Shown in pieces: positions 13,376 to 25,891 of a DNA stretch of 64,000 nt. The stretch comes from Phylloscopus collybita. Taxonomy: Eukaryota > Chordata > Aves > Passeriformes > Phylloscopidae. The notes below the pieces were generated by a model that saw nothing but the letters and a program-made list of their open reading frames with translations, did no database searches and was not told the DNA's origin. Each line of letters starts with the position of its first letter. The first letter of the stretch is position 1. A program made the position numbers and the translations under genes. Where the stretch lies: positions 3,714,501 through 3,778,500 of the forward strand of contig JAJNNQ010000029.1 in the NCBI GenBank assembly GCA_027886175.1. Reading direction: 5' to 3'.

Positions 13376-14304
13376 TAAAGCAGGAAGGAACCTAGTCACA
13401 CACATGAAACTGAAATGCTCACTGGAGTATTTCATACTGTTACAGAGAACAGGTCAAGGCTAAGTCATTAACTTTCCATCCTGTAGCATGTATTTCTTGC
13501 TTCTTTGGTATATGTTACAGGAACTTTTTAGAATATCTATACCATACCAATAACTAATACCATAGTAATTAATAAGCTCTCTGCTTCAACGTACTGTGCT
13601 TGATTCTGTGGAACAAACGTTGGAAATGCTCTCCAGTATTCAATTGTTCCAGCAGGACACAACAGCAGCAGGACATCATGAAAGATTTTTTTTTTTATTT
13701 TTACTGTCTTAGTGTCTTGGGAATGATTGATGTAACTCATGCTTTCTTTGTATTGCACCTGCTGTGAGTGCAGGTAAGTACAGGGAAAGGATTTATTTTC
13801 AGGATTATTTTCCACAAGAACATTTATAAACTATAGACAGAAACATAATCACTAACCTAAACACTTCAGCTTCTCTAAAAACATTTTGGAAAGATACATA
13901 ATAAGACAAATTATTAATATCTTGACTGTGCCAAGATTAGCTAAGTGATTGATATATGGTACAATTTCCAAATTTGATCCTTGTGACCATGCTTTGTACC
14001 AGTCTGAGAAATAAGAATCAGCCTTAGTAGAAGAGAACTCCTCAGTTCTGGTTCCTGATTTAAGGAACAGTAAACTGCACTGGTCGAATCAGTGACAATT
14101 GTTTTGAATCCTGCAGAGGCTACCCAGCTAAAGACTTGATGGTGTTTGCATTAAGAAGAAACCAAACATATTCATCTATTGCTTGGGACACAGAACACAG
14201 AAAATGTTCCCGTCCTGCTCAGGAGCATCCTCTCCAGGGTGTCAAATCAACAGGAACTACAACAACAACAACTTTCCAAATTAAAAAACAAAATTAAAAC
14301 ACCA
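13376..14304. other. AT-rich DNA upstream of the CpG island
   Basis: No gene or repeat was recognised. The composition changes abruptly near 14300, from an A-rich stretch with an (ACA)n run at about 14259-14271 to very GC-rich DNA. Confidence 0.6.
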
Positions 14305-14840
14305 GGCTGAGCGCGCACCCCTCGAGCAGCCAGCCTAGACCCGGGGCAGGCTGCTGCGCCGGCCTCCGCGCCCTCACGGGTCACCGGAGGACAGCCGGCC
14401 CCGCCCCCGCCCCCCGCGCAGGCGCGGCCCTGGGCGGCGGGGGCAGCGCGCGCCAAGTTCCAACGGCGCGGCGGGTGCGGTAAGCGGCAGGGAGGGGAGG
14501 GGCGGGACGGAGCGGGCGCGGAGCTCCGGCGGGACCTGCCCAGGCGCTGGAAGGGAGCGGCGGCTTCTCGCCCGTCCCGCCCCCGCTGGCCGCGCCTCGG
14601 TGGTCGCAGGCCGGGGGCTGTCTTGGTGGGAAGGGGGTGCGCTAGTGCGGATCATCCGCCGCGCTCCGCGCCCTCCGCTCGCCTCCTCCGCGGGAGCTGG
14701 CGGTGACGGGCCTACAGGGGAAGGGGTGACATGGGCAGCGAGGCGTCGGGCAGGCCCTCCCTGGGGCTTTGAGGTCGGCAGAGGATGGTGGCCGTGGCAG
14801 TGGGGCCGGGCCTGCGTTGCATCCTGAGAGCTGCTGCCCG
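14305..14840 (+). promoter_or_regulatory. FANCC: CpG island, candidate FANCC promoter and first exon
   Basis: About 540 bp of dense GC with many CpGs and GC-box-like runs such as gggaggggcggg near 14495. It stands out sharply in an AT-rich window. It lies about 14 kb upstream of the first coding exon of FANCC and is the strongest CpG island in the window, so it is the best candidate for the promoter and non-coding exon 1. A good donor (ggtgcg then gtaagc) occurs at 14480. Long minus-strand reading frames here are a by-product of high GC with few stops. The link to FANCC is inferred from position and strand only. Confidence 0.6.
14474..14485 (+). other. FANCC: Candidate splice donor of non-coding exon 1
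   Basis: The sequence ggtgcg followed by gtaagc gives a near-consensus 5' splice site with the intron starting at 14480, inside the CpG island. It could join to the acceptor at 28875/28876. It is the donor in the island that I would test first, but no transcript evidence is available and other exon 1 positions are possible. Confidence 0.3.
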
Positions 14841-14894
14841 AGCTGCTGCGTGCCTCATTCCTGTGGTCGCTGTGTTTTCCGTGCCAGCCTGCCC

Positions 14895-15105
14895 CATCCA
14901 GCCTGGCCTTCAGCACATCCAGGGATGAGGCAATCCCAGCTTCTCTGGGAAGCCTGTGCGAGTGTCTCACCACTCTCTGGGTGAAAAGTTTCTTCCTAAA
15001 TTTATTCTGCTTGAGGCCATTCCCCCTTGTCCTATCACTACATGCCCCCTGTAAAAAGTCCTGTCCAGCCTTCCCCGCATAGATACTGTCTGGTGCTGAA
15101 AACGT
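14895..15105 (-). mobile_element. CR1 LINE fragment next to the CpG island
   Basis: The words agggatgaggcaatcccagc, tctctgggtgaaaagtttct and ccccttgtcctatcactaca are the reverse complement of the CR1 3' part. It is truncated at both ends and sits directly on the downstream shoulder of the CpG island. Confidence 0.8.
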
Positions 15106-15894
15106 CTGCAAAGAGAGACATCGACATCTGTTTTCTGCATCTTGGTATTTCCCCTCCTTCTAGGTAAGAAACAGTGACAAAAGCTCGTTTTGTGATACAT
15201 GTGCAAGATCGGTGCAACATTGATACATGGATACCTTCCTAAATGGTTAATAGAGTGAGGGGAATTTGTTTCTAATTCAGCGGACTTTGCCAGCTTTTGT
15301 ACTGTGCAGTCAGACATCTGCTGAAGTGGAGGAACTCCAGAAGAGTAGGCTTTTAAAGAATACTGTCAGAAAATGTTGCTGGCCTTTTATTTAAACTAAA
15401 GATTAGGGAAGACAGATGTAGACAGATGTCTCATAAGTGCTGGGAGAATGTGACATTTTAAATTTTGTGTTTGGTTCACAAATGTAGGTAATTAAATTTC
15501 CACTCCTCTCAAAATTTTTCCAAATGTCCATTTGTCATGTGGGAGAGTAACTAAAATCACTAAAATGTGGTAATGCTGTCTCAGAGGAAGAATCCTTTAG
15601 GTAAAAGTACTGTCATATAACAGCCTGATGAGGGACTTTTGAAAACTAGAAGAATTTTAAAATTTGGAAATTTTTTTCTGATATGTAATTAGAGTATCTG
15701 AAGCTGTCCCCCACCTCTTGTGAAAAGAAAGCTTTATTGTCTGCACCCAATAAATTAATTCAGTTTATGTTCTGAGTTACATGAATTACTTGCTCCATTA
15801 TTTGGGTTTATGCTCATCTCCCTGTCTTTGCTCAAGACTGAAAAGCTGTGTCGTTAGAATTGATCACCGTAGGGTATTTGAAGCAGGGCTGGAG

Positions 15895-16130
15895 ACATGG
15901 CTGAAGGCACAGCGTGAGGCGCTGCCAAATCCATGGAAACACTGGATTTTGGCGTTGCTGGGAGGGCCTCAGGCGCATTTGGCGCGGCTGGGCGGCTGCT
16001 CTCTGCTGCCACCTCCTGGGCAGCGGTGGCGCTGCGAGGCTGGGCCCCTGCGCCGGGACTTGGCTCCATAGAACATGGCGCTGGGAACACCGGCGTGGCA
16101 AACAGTCCCGGAGGTTATCTGCTCGCTTAC
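15895..16130. promoter_or_regulatory. Second CpG-rich patch, function unknown
   Basis: About 235 bp with about 18 CpG dinucleotides by eye count and GC well above its AT-rich surroundings. Three overlapping reading frames cross it, as expected from high GC, and none shows a recognisable domain. It could be an outlying part of the promoter region, an alternative first exon or a GC-rich repeat. Confidence 0.45.
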
Positions 16131-16374
16131 AAGCATGGATCAAGTTTTGGTAATAACTTATGTACTTTTTATCTTAGTTTCCTCAGGAAGTGAGATGTGT
16201 GGGATTCTGCCTCTCCATGTCTTTGGCTACTAAGGATTGAACATGATAATTTTAACTAAGTTTGAAAGCAGGGTAGTGGTTTTATGGTGATTCTATTCCT
16301 GTACATATTCTAAAATTTGAAGAAAAGGTCAAAGAGAAAGACTGATATTCCCCATGGTGTTGGGCAGTAGTCCT

Positions 16375-16796
16375 CCAGGAGTGGATCACCTCCCTTACAA
16401 AGACAGGAAGAGAAAGTTGTGACTGTTCAGCTTGAAGAGGAGAAAGTTGTGCAGAGAAGTCATAGTTTAACCTTCCACTATCTGCAGGAACCTGGAGAGA
16501 GACTCTTCATCAGGTAGCAGTAAGACAAGGGACAATGGGTTCAAACTGAAAGAGGAAACCTTCGGGTTTTATATTAGCAAGAAATTCTTTCCTGTGAGGG
16601 TGGTGAGACACTGGAACAGCTGCCCAGGGATGTTCTGGATGCCCCATCCCTAGGTGTTCAGGGCCAGCTCATGTAAGTCCTTGAGCAACCTTGTCTAGTG
16701 GCCGATAGCCCTAGCTGTGGAAGGGTGGGTTGAGGCTAGATGATCTGTAAGGTCCATTCCACCTCCTTAACATTGTATGATTCTGTGATTCTATTT
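16375..16796 (+). mobile_element. CR1 LINE 3' end, plus orientation
   Basis: Plus-strand CR1 3' region with gttcagcttgaagaggagaa, gacaagggacaatgggttca, gagggtggtgagacactgga and the terminal ttgtatgattctgtgattct. It is 5'-truncated. It is one of only two CR1 copies in the window in the same orientation as FANCC. Confidence 0.9.
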
Positions 16797-18357
16797 GGTC
16801 AGCACAAGCATATGGACCAGCTGGGAGAGTGCATATGAAATTAACCACAGGATACCATGGGTGAAAGTGTCATGAGGGACACTGCTGGGAGTTGGGTGAT
16901 ATTATTGGGAGTTACAGCAACAAGGGATACCCCTTTGAAGGCACTGGACATGGTTGTTCCATCAGTGGAACAGCCTTGGGCGCTCAGTGTGCTTTTAAAC
17001 TATAATATTTTCTTTTTCCCTTAGACATATGTTTCAGTATACTGCCCTACAGTTGTGAAGGTGCTGCTTTAGGCAGAGATGTCTTTCAAAAAACATTTGG
17101 GTGGAGGATCTTGAGAAGGGTGACAGAGATAGTGAAGCAAGTTTTTCCTGAAACAAGAACTCAGAAAGTGTTAGAATCCTGTGATATATATGGAGTAATT
17201 TTTGGCTTTTACAGGAAGATGTATATATTGCATGAGGTTGTTCCCAAATAAAAATCTTCAGTCTTTGATTTATCAGATGATTTTTTAAAAAATAATTTTT
17301 AATGAGTACAGCATAGTTTGTGCCAACCTGCCAATGCACAAGAGTAGGCCAGATTGTAAATATCTTGCTACATGTATAGGTGGTAGAACAGCTCTCAAAA
17401 ATCAAATCTTAAACAATTCAGCTTTCACCAAGAAGAGTATTCACAGATCATATTTTTTAGTTAATGCTATAATAAATTTCTGTCATTGTTAATGTTATTA
17501 AAATGAAGACAATGGTAATACTCATTAAAAATCTGTAGTTCCTTTCATGCAGCTTTGGGAATTAGAAATTTCTTTGTGCTTGAGACTTGCTTCAGCTCCC
17601 AAGAACACTTTAGGACCATGCAGTTAGCCTACTTGCTAAGTTACAGGAATGTACAGTATGTCGAATTTTCTGTCCTTGGAGATGGACAATAATTTTGCAA
17701 GTATTGCAGAATATTTAAAAATTAGTAAAACTTCGTTATTTGTTTTACTATAGAAATAATACTGATTTTAGATGGCTGTGACAAATGGCATATGATGATT
17801 TGAAGGTGCAAAATGCTCTTTATTAGTATTATACCAATCATAAAGTCATTAAACATAAAATAATAAAGAGAAGTCTAGATTACTTATGTTAACAATGATA
17901 ATTTACTCTTCTGAATTTTGGGAGTTTTGATTGCGGCTTCTTTAAAATTTGTTCAAGAATTCTTTTACTCTGTGTAATGATAAAGAGTGGACTCATGTCA
18001 GATGCTGTTTGTGAGAGGTTTCTGTTAGTTCTGTAACTATCAGCGTTGCATATGGTTGTGGGATTATGACTACTTTTTCATACATTTTTAACTTCCAATA
18101 GAAATTGTATTTCTAAGCAATACTGTGGGCTATAGTTTCATAATTTTACTAGTAGCAGTCTAACGACAGATTGCTTGCTCAAGTGTAGTCTGCACAGCAT
18201 CGTTATGGTAATCTTGCAAAATAAAGCCCAGAAAGCTACTGCAGCAAAAGGAACTTTGTAAATCTTTGAGAGAAATTGGAAATGAAAGAATTACAAAAAA
18301 AATGTAAACAAAGTAAATCTGATGTTACCAGATATTTGGTTTTAGTTTGAGTGCTTT

Positions 18358-18449
18358 TTTGGTGTTGTGGTTTTGTTTGTTTGTTTGTTTGTTTGTTTGT
18401 TTGTTTTGTTGTTTTGTGTTTTTTTGGGGTTTTTTTGGGTTTTTTTTAA
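18358..18449. repeat. (GTTT)n microsatellite and T/G-rich tract
   Basis: About ten units of GTTT at 18371-18412, followed by runs of T broken by G up to about 18449. Simple sequence, with no coding meaning. Confidence 0.95.
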
Positions 18450-20887
18450 GTAAATGAGTGTAGAAGTAAATGTACCAGTCTTTAAAATCGCAGAATTAAT
18501 CAGACTTCTGCAGAGGTGAAGCAGAATGAGCCTTACTTAACTAACTTCAGTGACTTCTTTAGAGCCATATGTCAGATGTGTCAGAAGTGAGAATTGGATT
18601 CTTAGGCTTCTGATTCCTGAAGCCAAATTGTTGTGCTGTCCTTCCTTGCTATTATTAGATTCGTTGGACATGTGTTTTTAATAAATCTTGATTAACTACA
18701 TGGCAGTATTGAAGTATTCCAGATAAGACTGTAATAAGGTATCAACTAAACTGACACATATGAGTGTCCAAGGAGAAGAGGCCAAGAGGTATACCACTAG
18801 CTAGTATTTTTTTTCTATGCTGTACATTAGAAGTTCTCATATATCATCAACTGACCACATTTATAAGAAGTTCCCTTCCCATAAGGTAAGAGAAAAATAC
18901 AGCTTTAATTTCATGCCAGGGGAAAGATTGTGAGTTTTTCATAAACAGATGTGACGGGGCATTTTTGACAAGTAAGAGGATCCTCTGTAGCACATTAAAA
19001 AGTAAATGCTTATAAAATATGCAGGAATAATTGACTGAAAATTCCACAAATAGTTGTCTCATCAATTTGAATGTCAGTTCCCTGTCTTCAGTCTAAGTAC
19101 CCACATAGCTAATTGTTGCTGCCGTATGAGTTTAGCTGAGTGAACGACCAAAAGTCTTTGCTCTAGATGTTTCTGAGGAAACTTATCTCTTCTTGTTTGC
19201 AAAGAATGAATAGCCTGATTTAATGCCTGTGAATAGCATGAAACCTTGTCAATGGACTCCAGGGACAAGTATCTGTGGGAGTGTGTTAAGATAATGTACA
19301 ACAAAAAGGTGTAAATGTTGATGTGAATGTCATGAAGTTATTTTCATTCTTCTGAAGAATACAGTTTTCTTTTTCTGTCAGGTGAACTTAGTGCCATAAA
19401 AACATCTCTATTCTGAAGATTTTATTCTGTGGCTATTTCTAAGTGTGGGTTGTCAGAGAGAGAGGGGGGGAAAGTATAAGACTCTTTTCTTTTATGCCGG
19501 AGAAGTACATTCTTTAATTTGCAAGCTTGCTTTCACTTTGGACTCTGTGAATACTTTTCACAGATTTTTTACTTACACTTATTAAGCTGTCACTAGAGTT
19601 CATATAAAGGTAAGTATGTGTAATATAAACTGGAAAGCAAATACTTTCTTGTGATTCTTGTGTGGTCGTTTTCTTTTTGGTGGAATATTGACCATCATTG
19701 CATAAATTGCCATGTCAAGCATGAGGAGCTTAAGGTGAATAATAGATTATCTTTGAGGAAATCCTTGAAAAACAGTGTTTCCTAATAGGCTAGAGGGTAT
19801 GAGATTTATGTGTTTTATCTCTTTTTGTTGTTTGTTTCCTCAGGGACTTTGAACAAATTGTTTTCTGTTTGTTCCTCTGTTTCTTTATGCTTATACATAA
19901 ATGCTTTAACTCTGTAGTACAGAGGGATTTCAATGAAAGGTATATGCTTCATTACTAAATAAATATTAGAGTTTCTTACAAAAATTCTTAGTATAAGAAT
20001 TACAACCTGACTGTATGAGTAGCTCTGGATATCAGTAACATAGTCAATATTTTCAAATATGTGTTCATATATGTTCAAATACTTGAGATTAAGCATTTGG
20101 AACATATGTCTTCTTTTCACATACCTGTGCAAGCCAGGGGGAAAGTTTGAATTTTGCAGTTGCATGGCTATTAAAGGAGCATTGTTGGAAATACGAAGCC
20201 CCTTATTGTTCATTCATTAATTAGTTGAAGGAAGAAAGGTGAGTAGTCGTGCTTCTCTACATGAAAATAGGTTGTGTCCCTCTTCCTATTCCTCCCAACT
20301 CCCACAGCTTAGCTGGAGGAAGATTATGCTCTGGCAGGAACTTTTTTAGGCTTTCCTGTTGCCTCCTTGTAATTTTAGTACATACAGGTGGAAGTAAATG
20401 CTATTCCTTGATACAGTAATACAAAGGAATACACGTTTTCTACTATATTACAGGTCATATGTGAGTCCTCTAATGAGAGAATTAATATTCTAACTTGCTG
20501 TGTACAGTTTAATGTATGTGCTTCTGCTCATGCTTGGACATGAGGGAATTACCATATAGCATATTTGTTAATTACAGAACTGAAATTTCTAAAAAGAAAG
20601 TGCCAAGGATTGGTGTATATACAACATCCCTGTCACTGATAGTTCATAGTATATAACTGACATGGAATGCTGTTTATTCTATAGTGAAACTTTGAATTAA
20701 TCTTTACCTAGGGTTTTTTTTTTTCCCAGAGGAACTGAATTTTAGGGAAGTAAATTTCTCTGTGTTCCATGCAAGCCGTATACATATAATGCTTGATAGT
20801 TGCAGGGTGATAGAAGAGGTTTTGTGATGATGGAAATTTGGGTAATTGGTTTGGTTTATGTTCAGACCAGAATGGACAATTTTTTTG

Positions 20888-21505
20888 GGAAAAAATCATC
20901 TAGTCCAACTGCCTGACCAATTCATAGCTGGACAAATGTTAACTTTGGCCAAATGCCTCTCTTTAAGGCACTTGACAGGCATGGAGCAAGACCTACATCT
21001 CTAGGAATCCTATTCCGGTGTTTGACCACTCTCCTGGTAAAGAAAGATTTCCCAGTGTCCAGTCTGAACATCCCCTGATGAAGCTTTGAACCATTTGCCC
21101 TTTTCCTGCTACTGGATTCCAGGCAATCCTGGGAACAGACCAGCACTCCCTCTCCAGGTCCCCCTAAGGAAGCTGTACAGAGCAGTGAGGTCACCCTGAG
21201 CCTCCTTCTCTCCAAACCAGACAAACCCAGAGCCCTCAGCCGCTCCTCACAGGATGTGCCTTCCAGCCCTTCCACCAGCTCTGCTGTCCTCCTCTGCAGC
21301 ATTCAAGGACCTTCCCACCCTTCTCAGCCTGTGGGCCCAGCACAGCACACAGGACTCAGGGTGAGGCCGCAGCAGGGCTGAATCCAGCAGGATGATCCCA
21401 GCCACGGCTGGTGCTGCTGTGTCTGATGCAGCCCGGGATGGGTTTGCCCTCCTGGCTGCCGGGGCACACCCTGCTGACTCACCCTGAGCTGCTGCCGATC
21501 GTTTC
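20888..21505 (-). mobile_element. CR1 LINE 3' fragment
   Basis: Starts with catctagtccaactgcctga and continues with the CR1 3' body in reverse complement, including accagctctgctgtcctcct and the GC-richer segment ending near ctgctgccgatc. It is unusually GC-rich for this window because it extends further 5' than most copies. The reading frame at 20922-21302 on the minus strand is decayed CR1. Confidence 0.88.
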
Positions 21506-22602
21506 TTTTCTGAAGTGTTCTATAGAGAAGAGGTTGAAGAAAGTCTTTGAAATGTCTGAAATGAAAATCTCTAATATTGGTTTTAAGCTATGGGAGACAG
21601 TAGTAACCACATGTAAAAGTTTAATTGAAAAGGTAGAATTTATATGTGGTAGAAAAATTGCTCATTGTCCAGGTAACTATGATTCATTCGCCTTGCTTTG
21701 GCTTACATGAACCTTTGTGAGAGCATATTTGCTAGAACTGGGTAATGAAAACTGTGTAGTCATATAACCCAGATGACTGTATTGCGTCAGGTAACCCACA
21801 AGATATGGAATGATGCATTGGCTGGCATATTTGGTGTAGGAGAATGGGTACAAAGAATAAATTTAATCTAACAAGAATTTACCATTATTGCTAAAAGGTC
21901 TAGTTTTTCTAGTGTAGTTACTTGGTAAGCTCTTATGTGGATGAGCTTCTGACTGTCATGAAAGCTTAATGTGAAATTTAGACTTTATTGAGACTAATAA
22001 AAATTTTGACATTGATGTAAACAGAACCAGCATTTCATTCCTTTTCTTGTAATCTGCAAAATGAGATCTAACTTATGTAGTGTTTAGACTGTTGTTATCA
22101 GAGACCCATACACAATTGATGTGTGGTGTTACTGTAGTTTTTAGTGAAGCTAAAGGGATGTTAGTAATAATTGGACTTTTTGCTAAGTGCTATAAAAATA
22201 TTTTTTTGTTGCCAGATACCAGAGACAGTTCTGCTGCCTGTAGTTTGAGGGCTCGATCAGACCTAATGTCTCTTTCCAGAGTTGCCTTTATTCTTTACCT
22301 AGTTGTTTTAGCTGCAATTTCCTTGTGTTATCTTTATTTCTGTTGTTGTCATAGAAGTCAGCTGAAAATGAGCTGGACTGAATGAAAGGGCCCTGTCCAG
22401 CAAACTAAATCCAGGGATATTTGAACATTAATTTTTATTAGAGCAATCCCACCAGAAACTTTATTCCTCAAGCATTAGGAGAGATTGCTACATTCCAGTG
22501 GCCTGAGTGTTACCAAATAGTCTTGTAAGGTTTACTATTTAGATCGCAAGACAAAATACATAAACCTTACTGAGAAAATATATTGAAAGGAGATGTGCTT
22601 CA

Positions 22603-22715
22603 CCACCCCTCCCCGTCCCCTCCCCCTCCCCCTCCCCCTCCCCCTCCCCCTCCCCCTCCCCCTCCCCTCCCCTCCCCTCCCCTCCCCTCCCCTCCCCTCC
22701 CCTCCCCTCCCCTCC
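22603..22715. repeat. (CCCCCT)n / (CCCCT)n polypyrimidine tract
   Basis: From 22616 to 22715 the + strand is purely C and T: first units of CCCCCT, then units of CCCCT. The minus strand has many runs of four or five G separated by A, which fits G-quadruplex or triplex (H-DNA) formation. The Pro/Leu/Ser reading frame over it is an artefact. Confidence 0.97.
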
Positions 22716-22716
22716 G

Positions 22717-22800
22717 TACTGCTGTCAGGCTGGTGGTGTGACCACTACCCTGGGGAGCCTGTTCCAGGGTCCAAACACCCTCTGGTAGGGGAAAGCTTTA
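22717..22800 (-). mobile_element. Short CR1 LINE fragment
   Basis: The segment tgtgaccactaccctggggag then cctgttccagggtccaaaca matches the same stretch of the CR1 copy at 9935-10442. It abuts the pyrimidine tract directly. Confidence 0.7.
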
Positions 22801-24474
22801 TCTTGGTCATACAATCCTTTTGCAGGGTGAGGGAAATGTCATGGTTTCAGAGTATCTGAGAAAGGGAGATTTTGTATGAATCCCAGCAAAGCTTGCTTCC
22901 TAATGGAATCAAGTCTTCTCTAAACCTGCAGAACAACAGAAGGCAACTGGATATACCATTTTGCAGTTTACAGTGATACTCAGATTAAATCTGAGGTGCA
23001 AGAGGTTTAATATATATGCTGTCCACAAAATTAGCCCTGCTAGAGGCCACAGTCACTTAAAGATGAAAACTGAGACCTTTTTCCTGTGAGACCTGGTAAT
23101 GTAATTCAGAAGGCAACTCTGTTAAATTACCAGTTATCAGAGTTAATAGAAGAAACAAATATAGAGCAGCAAAATAGAAGAGTTAATAACTTTCTCCAGG
23201 AGAATTTTTAGTCTAAACATTGAGTGATAATGTCAGCCATCTGGTTGACAGCTATTCAGTTTGCCAGATTCCACAGGTTGCTTAGCCAATATTGATTCCT
23301 TTCTTTTGGCAAAATTGTGTCTTTTGATTTTATTTCCAGGGGAAGATAGAATTTGTTTTGATTTGGAAGGTGTGCATGTGGACAGGCAGTTTTCTCCAAT
23401 GTTTGTTTTGTCTTACTATAAAGTATCTGCGGATGTAGGCACAAAGAGAAATAGGCAAACTTGTTTTTATGTGAAAAGTTTCTAAATAAAAAATGAACAC
23501 TAATCAACACTGCTTGTAAGCACACCAAGTCTAAAATGGAGATGGAAGTTATTCCTGATGGCAGGACTGCCAGTGTGTGTAGATTAGATTTAATACCAAT
23601 TTATAAACCAGCCTGTTTCTCAACAGGCTACTGATGTCTCAACAAGGTATACTGAAAAATAAGATGACAGAAATAAATAATATATGTTTTTAATTTTCAC
23701 ATAGTCTTTACTACTCTTAGGCCTTTCTGAAGTTTCTAAAAAAATTGCTTTTTTCCTAATAAACTATTTTTAAAATTTATTTTTGGAGGACTGATAACAG
23801 ATTTTCTTTAAAGTAGGTAATAAATTATATTTGCTCTTACCTCCTGTCTAAGCATATATTAAAGTTTTGTCTGTTCTTGGCAAGCAGAACGTGACTTGTC
23901 AAGGTGAAGATGAAAAATATACTTGAGAACAAGGTAAAGAAATAGATATTTCATGTAGAGAAGTAATAAATGAGAAAATAGTAACAATATTCAGGATAGT
24001 TGCTACTTTTTTTTCCCTCTTGGCATAATCTCAGAATATCCATTAGGTAGTAAATTTGTGACGTGATTATCATAATCTTTGAAACACTGAAAAAGTTAAT
24101 GCTCTTTTGTTATATTAGTGTAACAACTGTGCTGTATCACAATCTAGTTAAGGGTGATTAAGGAGTCAAAATGATGGTATCTTTTGATTATATAATATAC
24201 TGAAGTGCTTACCTAATATCTAGTCTCCTAATTGGTAATATTGGTCTTCTCATATCTATTAGAGTAATAAATACGCACAAAAGGACTGTTCTACTGTTGA
24301 TGTAAGTATTAAAACCTCTTAAAATAGTTTGGAATTTGGAATGTATATTCATGTGTTTTCTTATCTTAATGGTGACCTGTTCTGCTTGGGGCCCTTACAT
24401 CATAAGAGTGATTTTAACAGTTTTCTTATTTTGTGTTTTTCCTCATTAGCTAAGGTTGTTGGTGGGTAGGATTT

Positions 24475-24503
24475 AAGAGAGGAGGAGGAAGAGGAGGAGG
24501 AGT
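24475..24503. repeat. (GAG)n purine tract
   Basis: A short interrupted GAG/GAA microsatellite. Confidence 0.9.
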
Positions 24504-25891
24504 AGAAAATAAAATTTTCATTTGGAGCATGTAGCTACTTATCATTGATTCAAGAAAAAGTGAGAGCTTTATACCTTGAATGCAAGTTTTAGTCATGTTT
24601 ATTTCGAGTGCTGTGACATAAGCCAATATTGTCCCTTAACAGTATCTCAAAGATGCTTCTACTTGAAAAGTTTTATGTAAATTTAGCAGCTGAATTTACA
24701 AGATTGAAGAGAAATAAAGTCATGAAAGTTTAATTGTAATTTTTGTGAACCTACTAAAGTCAGATTTGAGGACTTTGCCTCAAAATGTGGTAACAAAAGG
24801 TAGTGACTAAAGTGTATGTTTCAAACACTATCTAGATAGCTCACTTGACAGAATAAAATTCCTTGTTAGAAATGTTGCCATTAACTTCTGAAAGGTATAA
24901 TGAGTACCCTCATACCAGAGCTCCCCCAAGTTCCATGTTCTTGAAAGTATGAGGCCAAGAGGGTTTGACTGGGGGTTCTCAGAGGAGTAAAGACTTCCCC
25001 ATTCTTTCTAAAAGATACTGTAAGAAGATTCACAATAAATCTGGCTTCTGAATTTGCCATGTTGTGGAGAACACAGTCATAAATGAGAAGCAGTTTTTGA
25101 TTTTTGGCAGCTAAAATAAATAATTAGTTAGTCCTTACTAAGTGAAAAGAGTGGAAATTAACCTGAAAGAGACTTTAGGAATATACTTGTCAGTATTCTC
25201 AGTCAAATTATTATTTATCTATGATTCCTGTAGCTCTTCTGATATGTTCTATATAATACTGGGATCTGAACATTTAAATTATCTTTGGTTGCCTAGCAGT
25301 TTTCTGTTTCTCTGTCTAATAAACCATATCCTATATCCTATGTTGGTTTTTCAGATCAAATCTGTGTCTCTGGTGTGTGTTTGCTTTTTTATCAGGTTAT
25401 TTATACATTCAGTAACTTTACTGTGTGCTTTCCCCATAACCCAAGACACAGTATTGTTAGGGTGAAGACAAGAGTAAGCTATATTAATTGAATTGCTCTT
25501 TTCAGGACTAGATGCTATAGTTAAACTAAACAGTCCATGAAATTGGAAATATAATTGGAAAGTTCCAGTGAAAGTAAAGAAGTCCAGCTTAAAAATCATG
25601 CATTTGGAAACAGAGCACGACAGTGTGGAATAAGTAGTGTTGTGATACTGAAAATCTTAATGTGTATTAAATTAATCACATTCTTGATCAAGGATCATTT
25701 GAAGCTCATAGTAAATGCTAAAGGGCCAGTGGCCTATATGAATAGTGCAGCAATTCCTAGACATGCCACTTTATTATCTTGTGTTGATCTTAGCATAATT
25801 TTATAAAAATGTGAATTGATGGTATTCCAAAACAGAGAGCAGCAATGCCTTTAGCATTTTTTTGATTATATTTATTAAAAATCTACATTCA

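Noticed and set aside
14374..15111. 245-codon minus-strand open frame across the CpG island
   Set aside because: High GC removes stop codons. The frame runs from a GC-rich low-complexity Ala/Pro/Arg stretch into a CR1 fragment and shows no domain.
15832..16193. Overlapping open frames on both strands in the second CpG-rich patch
   Set aside because: They are explained by GC content, overlap in several frames and match nothing I recognise.
22080..22385. 101-codon plus-strand frame with a hydrophobic, membrane-like segment near its C-terminus
   Set aside because: No family resemblance, no splice context and T-rich DNA readily gives hydrophobic frames by chance.
22593..22859. Pro/Leu/Ser-rich 88-codon frame
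   Set aside because: It is a translation of the CCCCCT/CCCCT tract and the adjoining CR1 piece.
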